Source: Pseudomonadota bacterium
GTDB taxonomy: Bacteria > Pseudomonadota > Gammaproteobacteria > Steroidobacterales > Steroidobacteraceae
Reading direction: 5' to 3'
Assembly (NCBI GenBank): GCA_021822385.1
Contig: JAKARC010000005.1
Span: forward strand, 1 to 64,000
DNA length: 64,000 nt
A program made the position numbers and the translations under genes. The notes beneath the pieces are model-generated. The model did no database searches. It saw only the letters and a list, made by a program, of their open reading frames with translations, and had not been told where the DNA came from. Of the stretch, positions 51,205-59,998 are shown one piece after another; position 1 is the first letter of the stretch, and each line of letters begins with the position of its first letter.

Positions 51205-51747
51205 CTACGGCGCGTCACGCGCCTCGGCTGCAGCCTGCGCCGAAGTCGAATCGATCGCCGTCAGAATCCCCTGCAGGATGCGCACCGGATCCGGTGGACA
51301 GCCCGGAACGGCCACGTCGACCGGTATGACCCGTGCGACCGGACCGAGACACTCTCCGTGCGCCCCGAAGATCCCGCCATCGCAACCGCAGTCCCCGAGC
51401 GCCACCACGAGCTTCGGTGCCGGGGTCGCCGCGTAGGTCGCGCGCAGCGCCGCGGCCATGTTGCGCACCACCGGGCCGGTGACGAGCAGCAGATCAGCAT
51501 GCCGCGGACTCGCGACAAAGCGGATGTTGCCGCCCTCGAGATTGTAGTAGGGATTGCCCAGCGCCTGAATCTCGAGCTCGCAGCCGTTGCAGGAGCCGGC
51601 ATCGACGTGACGGATGCACAGCGCCCGGCCCAGCAGGCGCGCCACACGTCGATCGAGTGCCGCGCGCACGCGCAGCAGCGCATCGGAGGGCGGCAGCGGC
51701 TCGGACACGATGCCCACGGCGACGATCTTGCGGAGCGTTTTCAACAT
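51205..51747 (-). CDS. hyfI: Hydrogenase-4/complex-I-like small subunit (HyfI/NuoB-like)
   Basis: IRHVDAGSCNGCELEIQALGNPYYNLEGGNIRFVASPRHADLLLVTGPV, VALGDCGCDGGIF, VPGCPPDPVRILQGIL. Confidence 0.9.
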   Translation of the reverse strand: MLKTLRKIVAVGIVSEPLPPSDALLRVRAALDRRVARLLGRALCIRHVDAGSCNGCELEIQALGNPYYNLEGGNIRFVASPRHADLLLVTGPVVRNMAAALRATYAATPAPKLVVALGDCGCDGGIFGAHGECLGPVARVIPVDVAVPGCPPDPVRILQGILTAIDSTSAQAAAEARDAP

Positions 51748-51749
51748 GA

Positions 51750-53222
51750 CTACAGATCCACCCCGCTGTACGACAGGTTGAACGACTTATTGATGAGCGG
51801 AAAGTCGGCGACGATGTTGCCGAGGACGGCATGCTCGAGCGCCGGCCATGCCTGCCACGACGGGTCGTGCGGATGACAGCGGCGCACAGTCGCGCCGGCA
51901 CCTGCTCGCAACGCCACCAGCGTCGGCCCGCGCCATCCCTCGATGAGGCCCACGCCGAAGGCATCCGCGCTCGGCGGCGTCAGCGCCGCGACGTGCTCGC
52001 CCGGGGGCAGCTCGGCGAGCAGCGCGGCAAGCAGCCGGCCGGACTCTTGTGCTTCCTCGAAGCGCAACGCCACCCGCGCTGCCACATCGCCTTCGGTCCG
52101 CACCACCTTGATGGCCGGAAACTCATCGTAAGGCGCACAGGGCAGATCAACGCGCACATCGCGCGCCTGTCCACTCGCACGTCCGACAAGTCCGAGCACG
52201 CCGAGGCGCGCGGCGAGCTGCGGCTCGAGCCGGCCGGTGCCAGCGAACCGCTCGCACAGGCCCTCGTGCTCCTCATAGATGACGCGCAGCTCGGCAAGCT
52301 CGGCGCAAATGGCGCGCACGGCCCGCGCCAGCGCCTGCGCGGCCTCGGCGTGCACATCGGCGGCCGTGCCACCGGGCACGATCACATCGAACAGATACCG
52401 GCGTCCCCAGGCCGCCCGCACCGCTCGTAACAGCAGCTCCTTCAGGCGCGCGAATTGCATCAGTCCGAAGGCAAACCCGGCATCGTTGCCGAGCGCCCCG
52501 AGATCGCCGAGATGATTGGCGAGGCGCTCAAGCTCGAGACACACCGCGCGCAGTCGCCTCGCGCGCGGCGGCACGGGGCAGCCACTGATTCCTTCGAGCG
52601 CCTGACAGTAGGCCCAGGAGAACGCCACCGCCGAATCCCCCGACACCCGCGCGGCGAGACGGTGGCCGGCGCTGAGCGGCAGCTCGGTGAAGCGCTGTTC
52701 GAGGCCCTTGTGTACGTAGCCGAGATGCGCCTCGAGACGCAGCACTTTCTCCCCGACGACCGAGAAGCGGAAATGGCCCGGCTCGATGGTACCGGCATGC
52801 ACCGGCCCCACGGCGATCTCGTGGACACCCTCGCCCTGCACGCGTACGAACTCGTACGGCAACCGGTGATCGAGCCACGGACGCTGATCGGGATCGCTCG
52901 AACGTACGCCCGAGAGGTCGCACGCCGCACGTTGCAGACGGGATGCGGCCGGAAACAGATCCTGCAGGCCCGGATAGCCGGCATCGATCGCTCCGGCGCC
53001 GAGCGCGAGTCGCGCGATCAGGACACCGGGATCGGTGAGATACGCGCTGTAGACCTCAGTCCCCGGGGCCGCCGTATCCACCCAGAGCGCAAGCAGCTGC
53101 CCGCCCGCCGCGGCAACGTCACGACCGATCTGACGCCATTGATCGCCATCGGTGTCGACGCCGCGTACGCGTGGCGCCCCTGCCACTTCATAGGCAACGC
53201 TCCACCAGCGCGTCAGCGGCAT
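51750..53222 (-). CDS. hyfG: Hydrogenase-4-like large subunit lacking NiFe ligand motifs (HyfG/NuoCD-like)
   Basis: GEGVHEIAVGPVHAGTIEPGHFRFSVVGEKVLRLEAHLGYVHKGLEQRF; L1 position reads ARVSGDSAVAFSWAYCQALE, C-terminus DFPLINKSFNLSYSGVDL. Confidence 0.9.
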   Translation of the reverse strand: MPLTRWWSVAYEVAGAPRVRGVDTDGDQWRQIGRDVAAAGGQLLALWVDTAAPGTEVYSAYLTDPGVLIARLALGAGAIDAGYPGLQDLFPAASRLQRAACDLSGVRSSDPDQRPWLDHRLPYEFVRVQGEGVHEIAVGPVHAGTIEPGHFRFSVVGEKVLRLEAHLGYVHKGLEQRFTELPLSAGHRLAARVSGDSAVAFSWAYCQALEGISGCPVPPRARRLRAVCLELERLANHLGDLGALGNDAGFAFGLMQFARLKELLLRAVRAAWGRRYLFDVIVPGGTAADVHAEAAQALARAVRAICAELAELRVIYEEHEGLCERFAGTGRLEPQLAARLGVLGLVGRASGQARDVRVDLPCAPYDEFPAIKVVRTEGDVAARVALRFEEAQESGRLLAALLAELPPGEHVAALTPPSADAFGVGLIEGWRGPTLVALRAGAGATVRRCHPHDPSWQAWPALEHAVLGNIVADFPLINKSFNLSYSGVDL

Positions 53223-53252
53223 GTGCGATCTCCATGGCGTGCTCCGCTCACC

Positions 53253-54710
53253 TCACCGCCCTCCAATCAGCTGCGCGGCGGCCCGATACCAATGGGCGAG
53301 ATACGGCGGAATATACAATCCCAACACGAGCACGATCGCCAGATGCACGAACACCGGCAACAGCGCCGGCTGATGCGGCAGCCGGCGCCCGCTGCTCTCC
53401 CCGAACACCATGGGCTGAACCTTGGAGAAGATGGCTGAAAACGCCACGGCGAGTGCCGCGAGCAGGATCGGCGTTGCCCACGGTTGCACACGCATTGCGG
53501 TGGTCAGGATCAGAAACTCGCTGGTGAACACCCCGAACGGCGGCACCCCGACGATGGCGAGCGAACCGAGCATCAAGCCCCACCCCACCGTCGGGGAGAG
53601 CGTGATGAGTCCGCGGATATGCTCCATGACCTGAGTGCCCGCCTTCTGTGTGGCATGACCGGCGGAGAAGAAAATCGAGGACTTGGTCAACGAATGCACC
53701 GTCATATGCAGCAATGCAGCGAAGTTCGCAATGGGGCCGCCCATCCCGAATGCGAACGTCGCGAGCCCCATGTGCTCGATCGACGAGTAGGCGAACAGGC
53801 GCTTGATGTCCCGTTGCCGCCACAGCAGCAACGCCGCCACCACCACGGAGGCGAGTCCGAAGCCCATCAGCAACCATGACGGCAGCCGCGAGTGCAGCGA
53901 CCCTTCCACGAGCACCTTGCTGCGCACCACTGCATAGAGCGCCACGTTCAGGAGCAGACCCGAGAGCACCGCCGAGATCGGTGTCGGGCCCTCCGCATGC
54001 GCATCGGGCAGCCAGCTATGCAACGGTACCAGACCGACCTTGGTGCCATATCCGACCAACATGAACACGAACGCGAGCGCAAGCACCTTCGGCTCGAGCC
54101 GACCCTTCACTGCATCGAGGTGTGTCCACAGCAGCGCCGTGACGCCTTGCGCGCCGAGGACCTTCTCGGCGGCCACGTACAGCAGGATCGTTCCAAACAG
54201 CGCCTGGGCGATGCCGACGCCGCACAGGATGAAGTATTTCCAGCCGGCCTCGAGGCTCCCGGGTGTGCGATAGAGCGTCACCAGCAGCACGGTCGAAAGG
54301 GTCGCACCCTCCATCGCCACCCACAACAGTCCCATGTTGTTGGTGGTGAGTGCGAGCAGCATGGTGAACATGAACAGCTGATACATGCTGTGATAGAGCC
54401 GCAGGCGTCCCGGCGTGAGCCGGCCGTGCGCAAGCTCGACGCGCATATAAGGCCGCGAGAACAGAGCGGTGGTCAGGCCGACGAACGCGGTCAGCCCCAC
54501 CAGAAAGACGTTGAACGGATCGATGAAGAACTGCTGCTCGCCGAGCAGCAGATCGCCGTGACGGATCACGTGCACGATGAGCGCGCAGGCGGCGGCGAAA
54601 GTGCCGAAGCTGAACAGCGCGTTGATCTCCGGCGCGCGGCGGCTTGCGCCCGCTCCCGCGAGGAACGCGGCACCGAGCAACGGCAGCAGCAGCAACAGCA
54701 GCAGATCCAT
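53253..54710 (-). CDS. hyfF: Hydrogenase-4 component HyfF-like (NuoL/M/N antiporter-like subunit)
   Basis: TNNMGLLWVAMEGATLSTVLLV, GYGTKVGLVPLHSWLPDAHAEGPTPISAVLSGLLLNVALYAVVR, FAYSSIEHMG. Confidence 0.9.
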   Translation of the reverse strand: MDLLLLLLLPLLGAAFLAGAGASRRAPEINALFSFGTFAAACALIVHVIRHGDLLLGEQQFFIDPFNVFLVGLTAFVGLTTALFSRPYMRVELAHGRLTPGRLRLYHSMYQLFMFTMLLALTTNNMGLLWVAMEGATLSTVLLVTLYRTPGSLEAGWKYFILCGVGIAQALFGTILLYVAAEKVLGAQGVTALLWTHLDAVKGRLEPKVLALAFVFMLVGYGTKVGLVPLHSWLPDAHAEGPTPISAVLSGLLLNVALYAVVRSKVLVEGSLHSRLPSWLLMGFGLASVVVAALLLWRQRDIKRLFAYSSIEHMGLATFAFGMGGPIANFAALLHMTVHSLTKSSIFFSAGHATQKAGTQVMEHIRGLITLSPTVGWGLMLGSLAIVGVPPFGVFTSEFLILTTAMRVQPWATPILLAALAVAFSAIFSKVQPMVFGESSGRRLPHQPALLPVFVHLAIVLVLGLYIPPYLAHWYRAAAQLIGGR

Positions 54711-54711
54711 G

Positions 54712-55374
54712 TCAGTCGTGTTCCTTGAGCGACTCGAGGTGATGCAGGTCCAGGCTGTCGAATTGCTCGCGGATCTGAAAGAAGAACACCCCGAGCACGA
54801 GCACGGCAATCAGCACATCGAGCGCCACGCCAAGCTCCACCACCATCGGCATGCCGTAGCTCGCGCTCATCGCACCGAAAAACACCCCGTTTTCCATCGA
54901 CAGAAAGCCCACCACCTGCGCTACCGCCTTGCGGCGCGTGATCATCATCAGGAACGCGAGCAGCACCACGCTGATCGCAATACCGATGGCACTGCGCGTG
55001 CTGGTGCTGGCGAGACGCGTGATCGGTTGCGCGAGCGCAAAGGCGAACACCACGATCAACAGCCCGACGAGCATCGTCCCGGTAACGTTCAACCGTGGCT
55101 CGCTATCGCGGTAGATGTCCAAGCGGCGCAGCAGCCGGCGCAGCAGCCACGGCAGGAACGTCACCTTCAGCACGATGGTCAACGCTGCCGACAAGTACAG
55201 ATGGCGTTCGCCGGTGCGCCACGCGAGCAACAGCGTCGCCGCCGTAAGCACCGCGCCCTGCACCGCATAGAGGTTCACCAGCGTGACGATGCGCCGCTGC
55301 GAGAGCATGGCGAACGACAGCAGCAGCAGGAGCGCTGCGCACATATCCAACAGTTGCTGTCCCCATGGGAGCAT
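54712..55374 (-). CDS. hyfE: Hydrogenase-4 component HyfE-like
   Basis: Six to seven TMs; VVGFLSMENGVFFGAMSASYGMPMVVELGVALDVLIAVLVLGVFFFQI. Confidence 0.87.
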   Translation of the reverse strand: MLPWGQQLLDMCAALLLLLSFAMLSQRRIVTLVNLYAVQGAVLTAATLLLAWRTGERHLYLSAALTIVLKVTFLPWLLRRLLRRLDIYRDSEPRLNVTGTMLVGLLIVVFAFALAQPITRLASTSTRSAIGIAISVVLLAFLMMITRRKAVAQVVGFLSMENGVFFGAMSASYGMPMVVELGVALDVLIAVLVLGVFFFQIREQFDSLDLHHLESLKEHD

Positions 55375-55388
55375 GGTGTGGGTATGCC

Positions 55389-56339
55389 TCAGGTACCGAG
55401 TAGTACCTGCACCAGCAGCGCGAGCACCGCGAACAGAAATGCGCTGGCGAGAAACTCCGGAATGCGCAGCACGCGCAGCTTGGCCGAGACCGTCTCGATC
55501 AATGCGAGCCCCGCGCCCGCGGTGGCGAGCTTGACCGCAAGCGCCGGAATCGCCACCAACAGCCCGAGCGGCCCGATATGCCCCTCGGCGACGCCCCAGG
55601 GCAGGAACAACGCGAAGCCGATGCACACGTAATTGAAGAGCTTCAACGCTGCGGCCCACTCCATCAGCGCCAGATGACGCGCCGAGTACTCCAGGAGCGT
55701 CGCCTCGTGAATCATGGTCAGCTCGAGGTGCGTGGCCGGATTGTCGACGGGAATCCGTCCGTTCTCCGCCAGGAGCACCAGGACGAACGCGACCGCGCTG
55801 AAGGCGAGGCTCGGGCTGAGACCCACCCGTCCGGAGAGCAGATGCTCGGTGATGGCCGGCAAGGCGGTGCTGGCCGAGATCATGGAGGCGACGAAGATCA
55901 CCATCAGCAGCGCCGGCTCGGCGAGAAAACCCACCATCATCTCCCGGCGAGCGCCCAGGGTACCGAAGGCAGTGCCGACATCCATGGCCGCGAGCGCGAG
56001 GAACACCCGTGCCGTGACGAACAGTCCGACCAGTGCGATCGCGTCGGCCGACACCACCAGCGGCAGACGGGTGCCCATCGAGGGGATGATGCCGGCGGCC
56101 AGCACCATCGCGCCGAACACGACGTAGGGGGCCAGGCGAAACAGCGGCGAGGCATTCTCGGCAAGCACGGCCTCTTTGTGGAAGAGCTTGTGCAGGTTGC
56201 GGTACGGCAGCCACAGACTCGGCGCACGGCGGTTCTGCAGCCAGGCGCGGCATTGATTCACCCACCCGAGCAGCACCGGTGCCGCCGCCACCGCCATCAA
56301 CACTTCGAGTCCCTGCGTGATCCAGTCGCCGAGCGTCAT
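55389..56339 (-). CDS. hyfC: NuoH/HyfC-like membrane subunit
   Basis: PLLLGWVNQCRAWLQNRRAPSLWLPYRNLHKLFHKEAV, RVFLALAAMDVGTAFGTLGARREMMVGFLAEPALL, DNPATHLELTMIHEATLLEYS. Confidence 0.9.
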   Translation of the reverse strand: MTLGDWITQGLEVLMAVAAAPVLLGWVNQCRAWLQNRRAPSLWLPYRNLHKLFHKEAVLAENASPLFRLAPYVVFGAMVLAAGIIPSMGTRLPLVVSADAIALVGLFVTARVFLALAAMDVGTAFGTLGARREMMVGFLAEPALLMVIFVASMISASTALPAITEHLLSGRVGLSPSLAFSAVAFVLVLLAENGRIPVDNPATHLELTMIHEATLLEYSARHLALMEWAAALKLFNYVCIGFALFLPWGVAEGHIGPLGLLVAIPALAVKLATAGAGLALIETVSAKLRVLRIPEFLASAFLFAVLALLVQVLLGT

Positions 56340-58351
56340 CGGAACAGCGCCACCGCGAGCAGCACGAGCAGCGTCGCGAAGCTGTAGAACAAATACACCG
56401 AGATGCGGCCCTGCTGCACACGGCTGGCGAGGTCGGCGAGCCGCTGCACGGCGCGCGCGAGGGGCTCGTAGAGCATGCTCCAGATGCGCTCGCGGATCTC
56501 GATGTGGTAGCGCGGCGCGCGGTCCTCGGGTGCGGGCAGCTGCCGCTCGATCGCGAAGAACGGCTGAAACAGATGCCGGATCGGCTGGCCGAACCCCTCG
56601 GCGGTATCCTGCATCCGGGATGTGAGCGCGCCGAAACCGCAGTCCCAGGCGGGACTGCGGCGCACCCGCTGGCGGTAGGTCAGACGAACGGCCAACATCG
56701 CGATCCCGACCACGGCGCCGATCGCGGTCAGGAACACCAGCGGCCCGTAGGAAACCGCTCGACCGGGCACGGGCGCAAGCAGCCACCACACCGAGACCGC
56801 CTGCGGCACCGCGGCGCCGAGCAACTGCTGTGTCACCGCCCCGAGTGCGTGCACCACCTGCAGCGGAAACAGGCCGAGCAGCACACAACCGAGGGCGAGC
56901 CAGGCGAGTCCGATCCGCTCCAACACCCCGCAATCGTGCGCCCGAGCGAGCGTGGCTTCGCGCGCGCGCCCGAGGAAGATCACGCCGAAGAATTTCACCA
57001 TGACGTAGCCGGCGAGGGCCACCCCGAGCGCCACGAGCGCCGCGCCCATCGGCAACAGCAGGTTCACGGGCGCGTGCGGCAGACGGTCGGCGAAGAGGAA
57101 CGACTGCAGCAGCAACCACTCAGACACGAAGCCGTTGAGCGGTGGCAGCCCGGCGATGGCGAGCACGCCGATCAGCGTCAGCCACGCCACCCAGGGCATG
57201 CGGTGGATCAGCCCACCCAGGCGACCAAGATTGCGCTCGCCGGTGGCGTGCAGAACCGAGCCGGTGCCGAGAAACAGCAGGCTCTTCATGAACGCGTGGT
57301 TCATACATTGATAGAGCGTCGCCACCAGCGCGAGCGCCGCCACCACCGGCATACCGGCGCCGTCGAAGAGAATCGTCAGGCCGATGCCGGTGAAGACGAT
57401 GCCCATATTCTCGATCGAGGAGTAGGCGAGCAGGCGCTTCATATCGGTCTGCACCGCCGCAAACAGCACACCGTAGACGATCGTGAGGAGCCCGAGCGCA
57501 AGCGGCACGAGCCCCCACCACCACGCCGGATGGCCGAGCAGATCGAGCGTCACCCGCAACACCCCGTACACGGCGGTCTTCAGCATGACACCGCTCATGA
57601 GCGCAGAGACCGGCGAGGGCGCGGCCGGGTGCGCCTCCGGCAACCAGATGTGCAGCGGCACGAGGCCGGCCTTCATGCCGAAGCCGAACAGGGCGAGCAG
57701 GAATGCCGCCGCGGCCCAGCCCGGCGTCAGGTGCGCCGCGCGCATGGCATGGAACGTGAACAGCCAGCTGCCGCCCTGCATCACGCCAAAGGCGAGCAGG
57801 ATCGCGAGCGCGCCGATGTGCGCCATTACCAGATAGATGAATCCGGCGCGACGGATCTCGGGAATGCGATGCTGAGAGACGACGAGGAAATAGGAGCTGA
57901 GCGCCATCACTTCCCAGGCGACGAGGAAGCTGTAGGCATCATCGGCGAGCAGCAACAGGGCCATGCTGGCCAGGAACAGGTGATACTGCAGGCACATCAG
58001 CCCCGGGAGGGTGCCCTCGCCGGGGCGGAAGTAGCCGCCGGCGAACACCGAGATGCCGGCCGAGGAGGCCCCGAGCAGCACCAGGAACACGCTCGAGAGC
58101 GGATCGAGCCGCAGGTGCATCGGCAGGTTCGGCAGCCCCACCGGCAGGATCAGCCGTTCCGTGCCGCCGCCGAGCAGACTCACGGCGCCGAGCACCGCCA
58201 GGGCCAGTCCCAGCGCCGCGCCGAGCGTAAACAGAATGTTGCCTGCCCAGCGCACACTGCCCGGGCGCAACAAACCCGCCAATCCAATCACGCCCCAGCC
58301 GCACAGCAGCGCAAGGCAGCCAATCAGAAGCGTGGGATTTGGGAAGCTCAC
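56336..58351 (-). CDS. hyfB: Hydrogenase-4 component HyfB-like (NuoL/M/N antiporter-like subunit)
   Basis: DDAYSFLVAWEVMALSSYFLVVSQH, GFGMKAGLVPLHIWLPEAHPAAPSPVSALMSGVMLKTAVYGVLRV, LLAYSSIENMGIVFTGIG. Confidence 0.92.
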   Translation of the reverse strand: MSFPNPTLLIGCLALLCGWGVIGLAGLLRPGSVRWAGNILFTLGAALGLALAVLGAVSLLGGGTERLILPVGLPNLPMHLRLDPLSSVFLVLLGASSAGISVFAGGYFRPGEGTLPGLMCLQYHLFLASMALLLLADDAYSFLVAWEVMALSSYFLVVSQHRIPEIRRAGFIYLVMAHIGALAILLAFGVMQGGSWLFTFHAMRAAHLTPGWAAAAFLLALFGFGMKAGLVPLHIWLPEAHPAAPSPVSALMSGVMLKTAVYGVLRVTLDLLGHPAWWWGLVPLALGLLTIVYGVLFAAVQTDMKRLLAYSSIENMGIVFTGIGLTILFDGAGMPVVAALALVATLYQCMNHAFMKSLLFLGTGSVLHATGERNLGRLGGLIHRMPWVAWLTLIGVLAIAGLPPLNGFVSEWLLLQSFLFADRLPHAPVNLLLPMGAALVALGVALAGYVMVKFFGVIFLGRAREATLARAHDCGVLERIGLAWLALGCVLLGLFPLQVVHALGAVTQQLLGAAVPQAVSVWWLLAPVPGRAVSYGPLVFLTAIGAVVGIAMLAVRLTYRQRVRRSPAWDCGFGALTSRMQDTAEGFGQPIRHLFQPFFAIERQLPAPEDRAPRYHIEIRERIWSMLYEPLARAVQRLADLASRVQQGRISVYLFYSFATLLVLLAVALFR

Positions 58352-58416
58352 GGTGCGCTACTCGGTGCTTTCTATTATCATGGTATTTACATCAGATGTG
58401 AAGAGGATTCCACCTC

Positions 58417-58632
58417 ATGCCCCTGGAAGCCCGAACCGCACGCCTGACCGTCCTCATCGACCCGCGCAAGAAGGCCGTCTTCGAGCGCTTGTGCGCCGAG
58501 GAAGACACGACCCCGTCGCAGGTCGTGCGGCGCCTGATCCGTTCGTACATCGAAACCCGGCTGGGCCGCCCGTGGCAGCCCGAGGACGAGCCGCTACCGG
58601 CGCAACGCAACCGCAGTTCGAAGCAGCGGTGA
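58417..58632 (+). CDS. Small ribbon-helix-helix-like protein
   Basis: ARLTVLIDPRKKAVFERLCAEEDTTPSQVVRRLIRSYIETRLGRPWQPEDEPLPAQRNRSSKQR. Confidence 0.72.
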   Translation: MPLEARTARLTVLIDPRKKAVFERLCAEEDTTPSQVVRRLIRSYIETRLGRPWQPEDEPLPAQRNRSSKQR

Positions 58633-58824
58633 ATGTGCGGATTGCGCGCGCCAGCGCGGCTGGATAGATCCACGCCACACGACGAGCATGCCATCTAGAA
58701 GGCTGTGCTCACTTATCCGGGCGATTGGCCGCAGCGCCTGCGGCGAACGCGGGGCAGACCGCCTTTGGCCGGTTTGAACCCGCCGCGCCGGTTCCGAGAC
58801 GACGCTCATGTCTTCTTGACGCTG

Positions 58825-58844
58825 GGTATAACCATAGTTATACC
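58825..58844. promoter_or_regulatory. Perfect inverted repeat upstream of antitoxin, candidate autoregulatory operator
   Basis: GGTATAAC-CATA-GTTATACC ending 6 nt before antitoxin ATG. Confidence 0.65.
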
Positions 58845-58850
58845 AAGGTC

Positions 58851-59042
58851 ATGAAGACAGCGATATCGATCCCCGATGCCCTGTTCAGGGAAGCGGAGGT
58901 TCTCGCGAAAAAGCGCGGCATCTCGCGCAGCGAGCTGTACGCCACCGCAATTGCAGATTACGTCAAGGATGAAAGGTTCTTAGGGATACGAGAGCAGCTC
59001 GATGCCCGTATATGGGACGGAGCCGAAGGCGTCGGCGCTTGA
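58851..59042 (+). CDS. RHH-type antitoxin-like protein
   Basis: MKTAISIPDALFREAEVLAKKRGISRSELYATAIADYVKDERFLGIREQLDARIWDGAEGVGA. Confidence 0.8.
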   Translation: MKTAISIPDALFREAEVLAKKRGISRSELYATAIADYVKDERFLGIREQLDARIWDGAEGVGA

Positions 59043-59097
59043 CCCTGAGCTTGCAACGATGCAGGCGCGGTCATTCCCAAGCGATAAGTGGTAAGGC

Positions 59098-59436
59098 ATG
59101 CGAGGAGGCGAGCTCTGGTGGGCATCGCTTCCGGATCCGATTGGATCAGGGCCAGGATTTCGGCGACCTGTACTCATTGTCCAGTCCAATGAGTTCAATG
59201 CAAGCGCGATCGGCACGGTCATCTGTGCGGTCATAAGTTCCAACCTCCGCCTCGAGCGGGCGCCCGGCAACGTTCGGATCCGCGCACGTACGAGCGGCCT
59301 CAGCCGCGATTCGATCGTCAACGTGTCGCAGCTGATCACGGTCGACAAGCAGTTACTGGCAGAGCGAATCGGCAGGCTCGCACCGAACGTGCTGCGGGAC
59401 GTGGAATTGGGCATCAGACTCGTGCTGGCCGTGTAG
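59098..59436 (+). CDS. MazF/PemK-family toxin-like protein
   Basis: MRGGELWWASLPDPIGSGPGFRRPVLIVQSNEFNASAIGTVICAVISSNLRLERAPGNVRI...GRLAPNVLRDVELGIRLVLAV. Confidence 0.83.
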   Translation: MRGGELWWASLPDPIGSGPGFRRPVLIVQSNEFNASAIGTVICAVISSNLRLERAPGNVRIRARTSGLSRDSIVNVSQLITVDKQLLAERIGRLAPNVLRDVELGIRLVLAV

Positions 59437-59799
59437 AGACCGTTCCGGTCGACCCGACGATCCGCAGCCCGCGGTCGCCTCTGGCAGCGGCAGCTTTGCA
59501 GAGGGCGAATGCAAGAGCCGCAAGCCGAGTCGCGGCAGAGAGTTGCTACCCAGCGCCAAGGTCATGTTCTCAGCCGCGCGGGCAGTGATCCGGGGATCTG
59601 CGGCGTGAGCGAGCGGAACTCCTGCACGCAGGCTCGTTCATGCTCATCGCCAGCAGCCATCACCAACGCCATCTGCCTGGGACTTAAAATCACGAGAGAA
59701 CAGCCCTACATTCCGTCATTCGCGGCTCGTGACGGTCCGGTCGGAACTGCAATCCACACCTTGATCAGGTGAGCACCTGCTCTCGCGCCAGTCGTTCCC

Positions 59800-59998
59800 A
59801 CCGAATGACCTGCCTCTCCTGGTCGACCCACGCAAGAAGGCTGTCTTCGAGCGCGTGTGCGCTAAGGAAAGCGCGACCCCTGCGCAGGTTGTGCGGCGGC
59901 TGACCCGTTCGTATATCGAAGCCCGGCTGGGTCACCCGTGGCAGCCCGAGGACGAGCCGCCACCGGCTCAACGCAACCGCAGCTCGAAGCAGCGGTGA
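59800..59998 (+). pseudogene. Second, 5'-degenerate copy of the RHH gene 58417..58632, overlapping rlmKL 3' end
   Basis: CTCCTGGTCGACCCACGCAAGAAGGCTGTCTTCGAGCGCGTGTGCGC...CACCCGTGGCAGCCCGAGGACGAGCCG...CGAAGCAGCGGTGA closely matches the first copy; start region differs. Confidence 0.75.

Noticed and set aside
56504-58447. 647-aa plus-strand ORF
   Set aside because: Antisense to hyfB; composition (Gln/His/Arg/Glu) is that of a shadow frame
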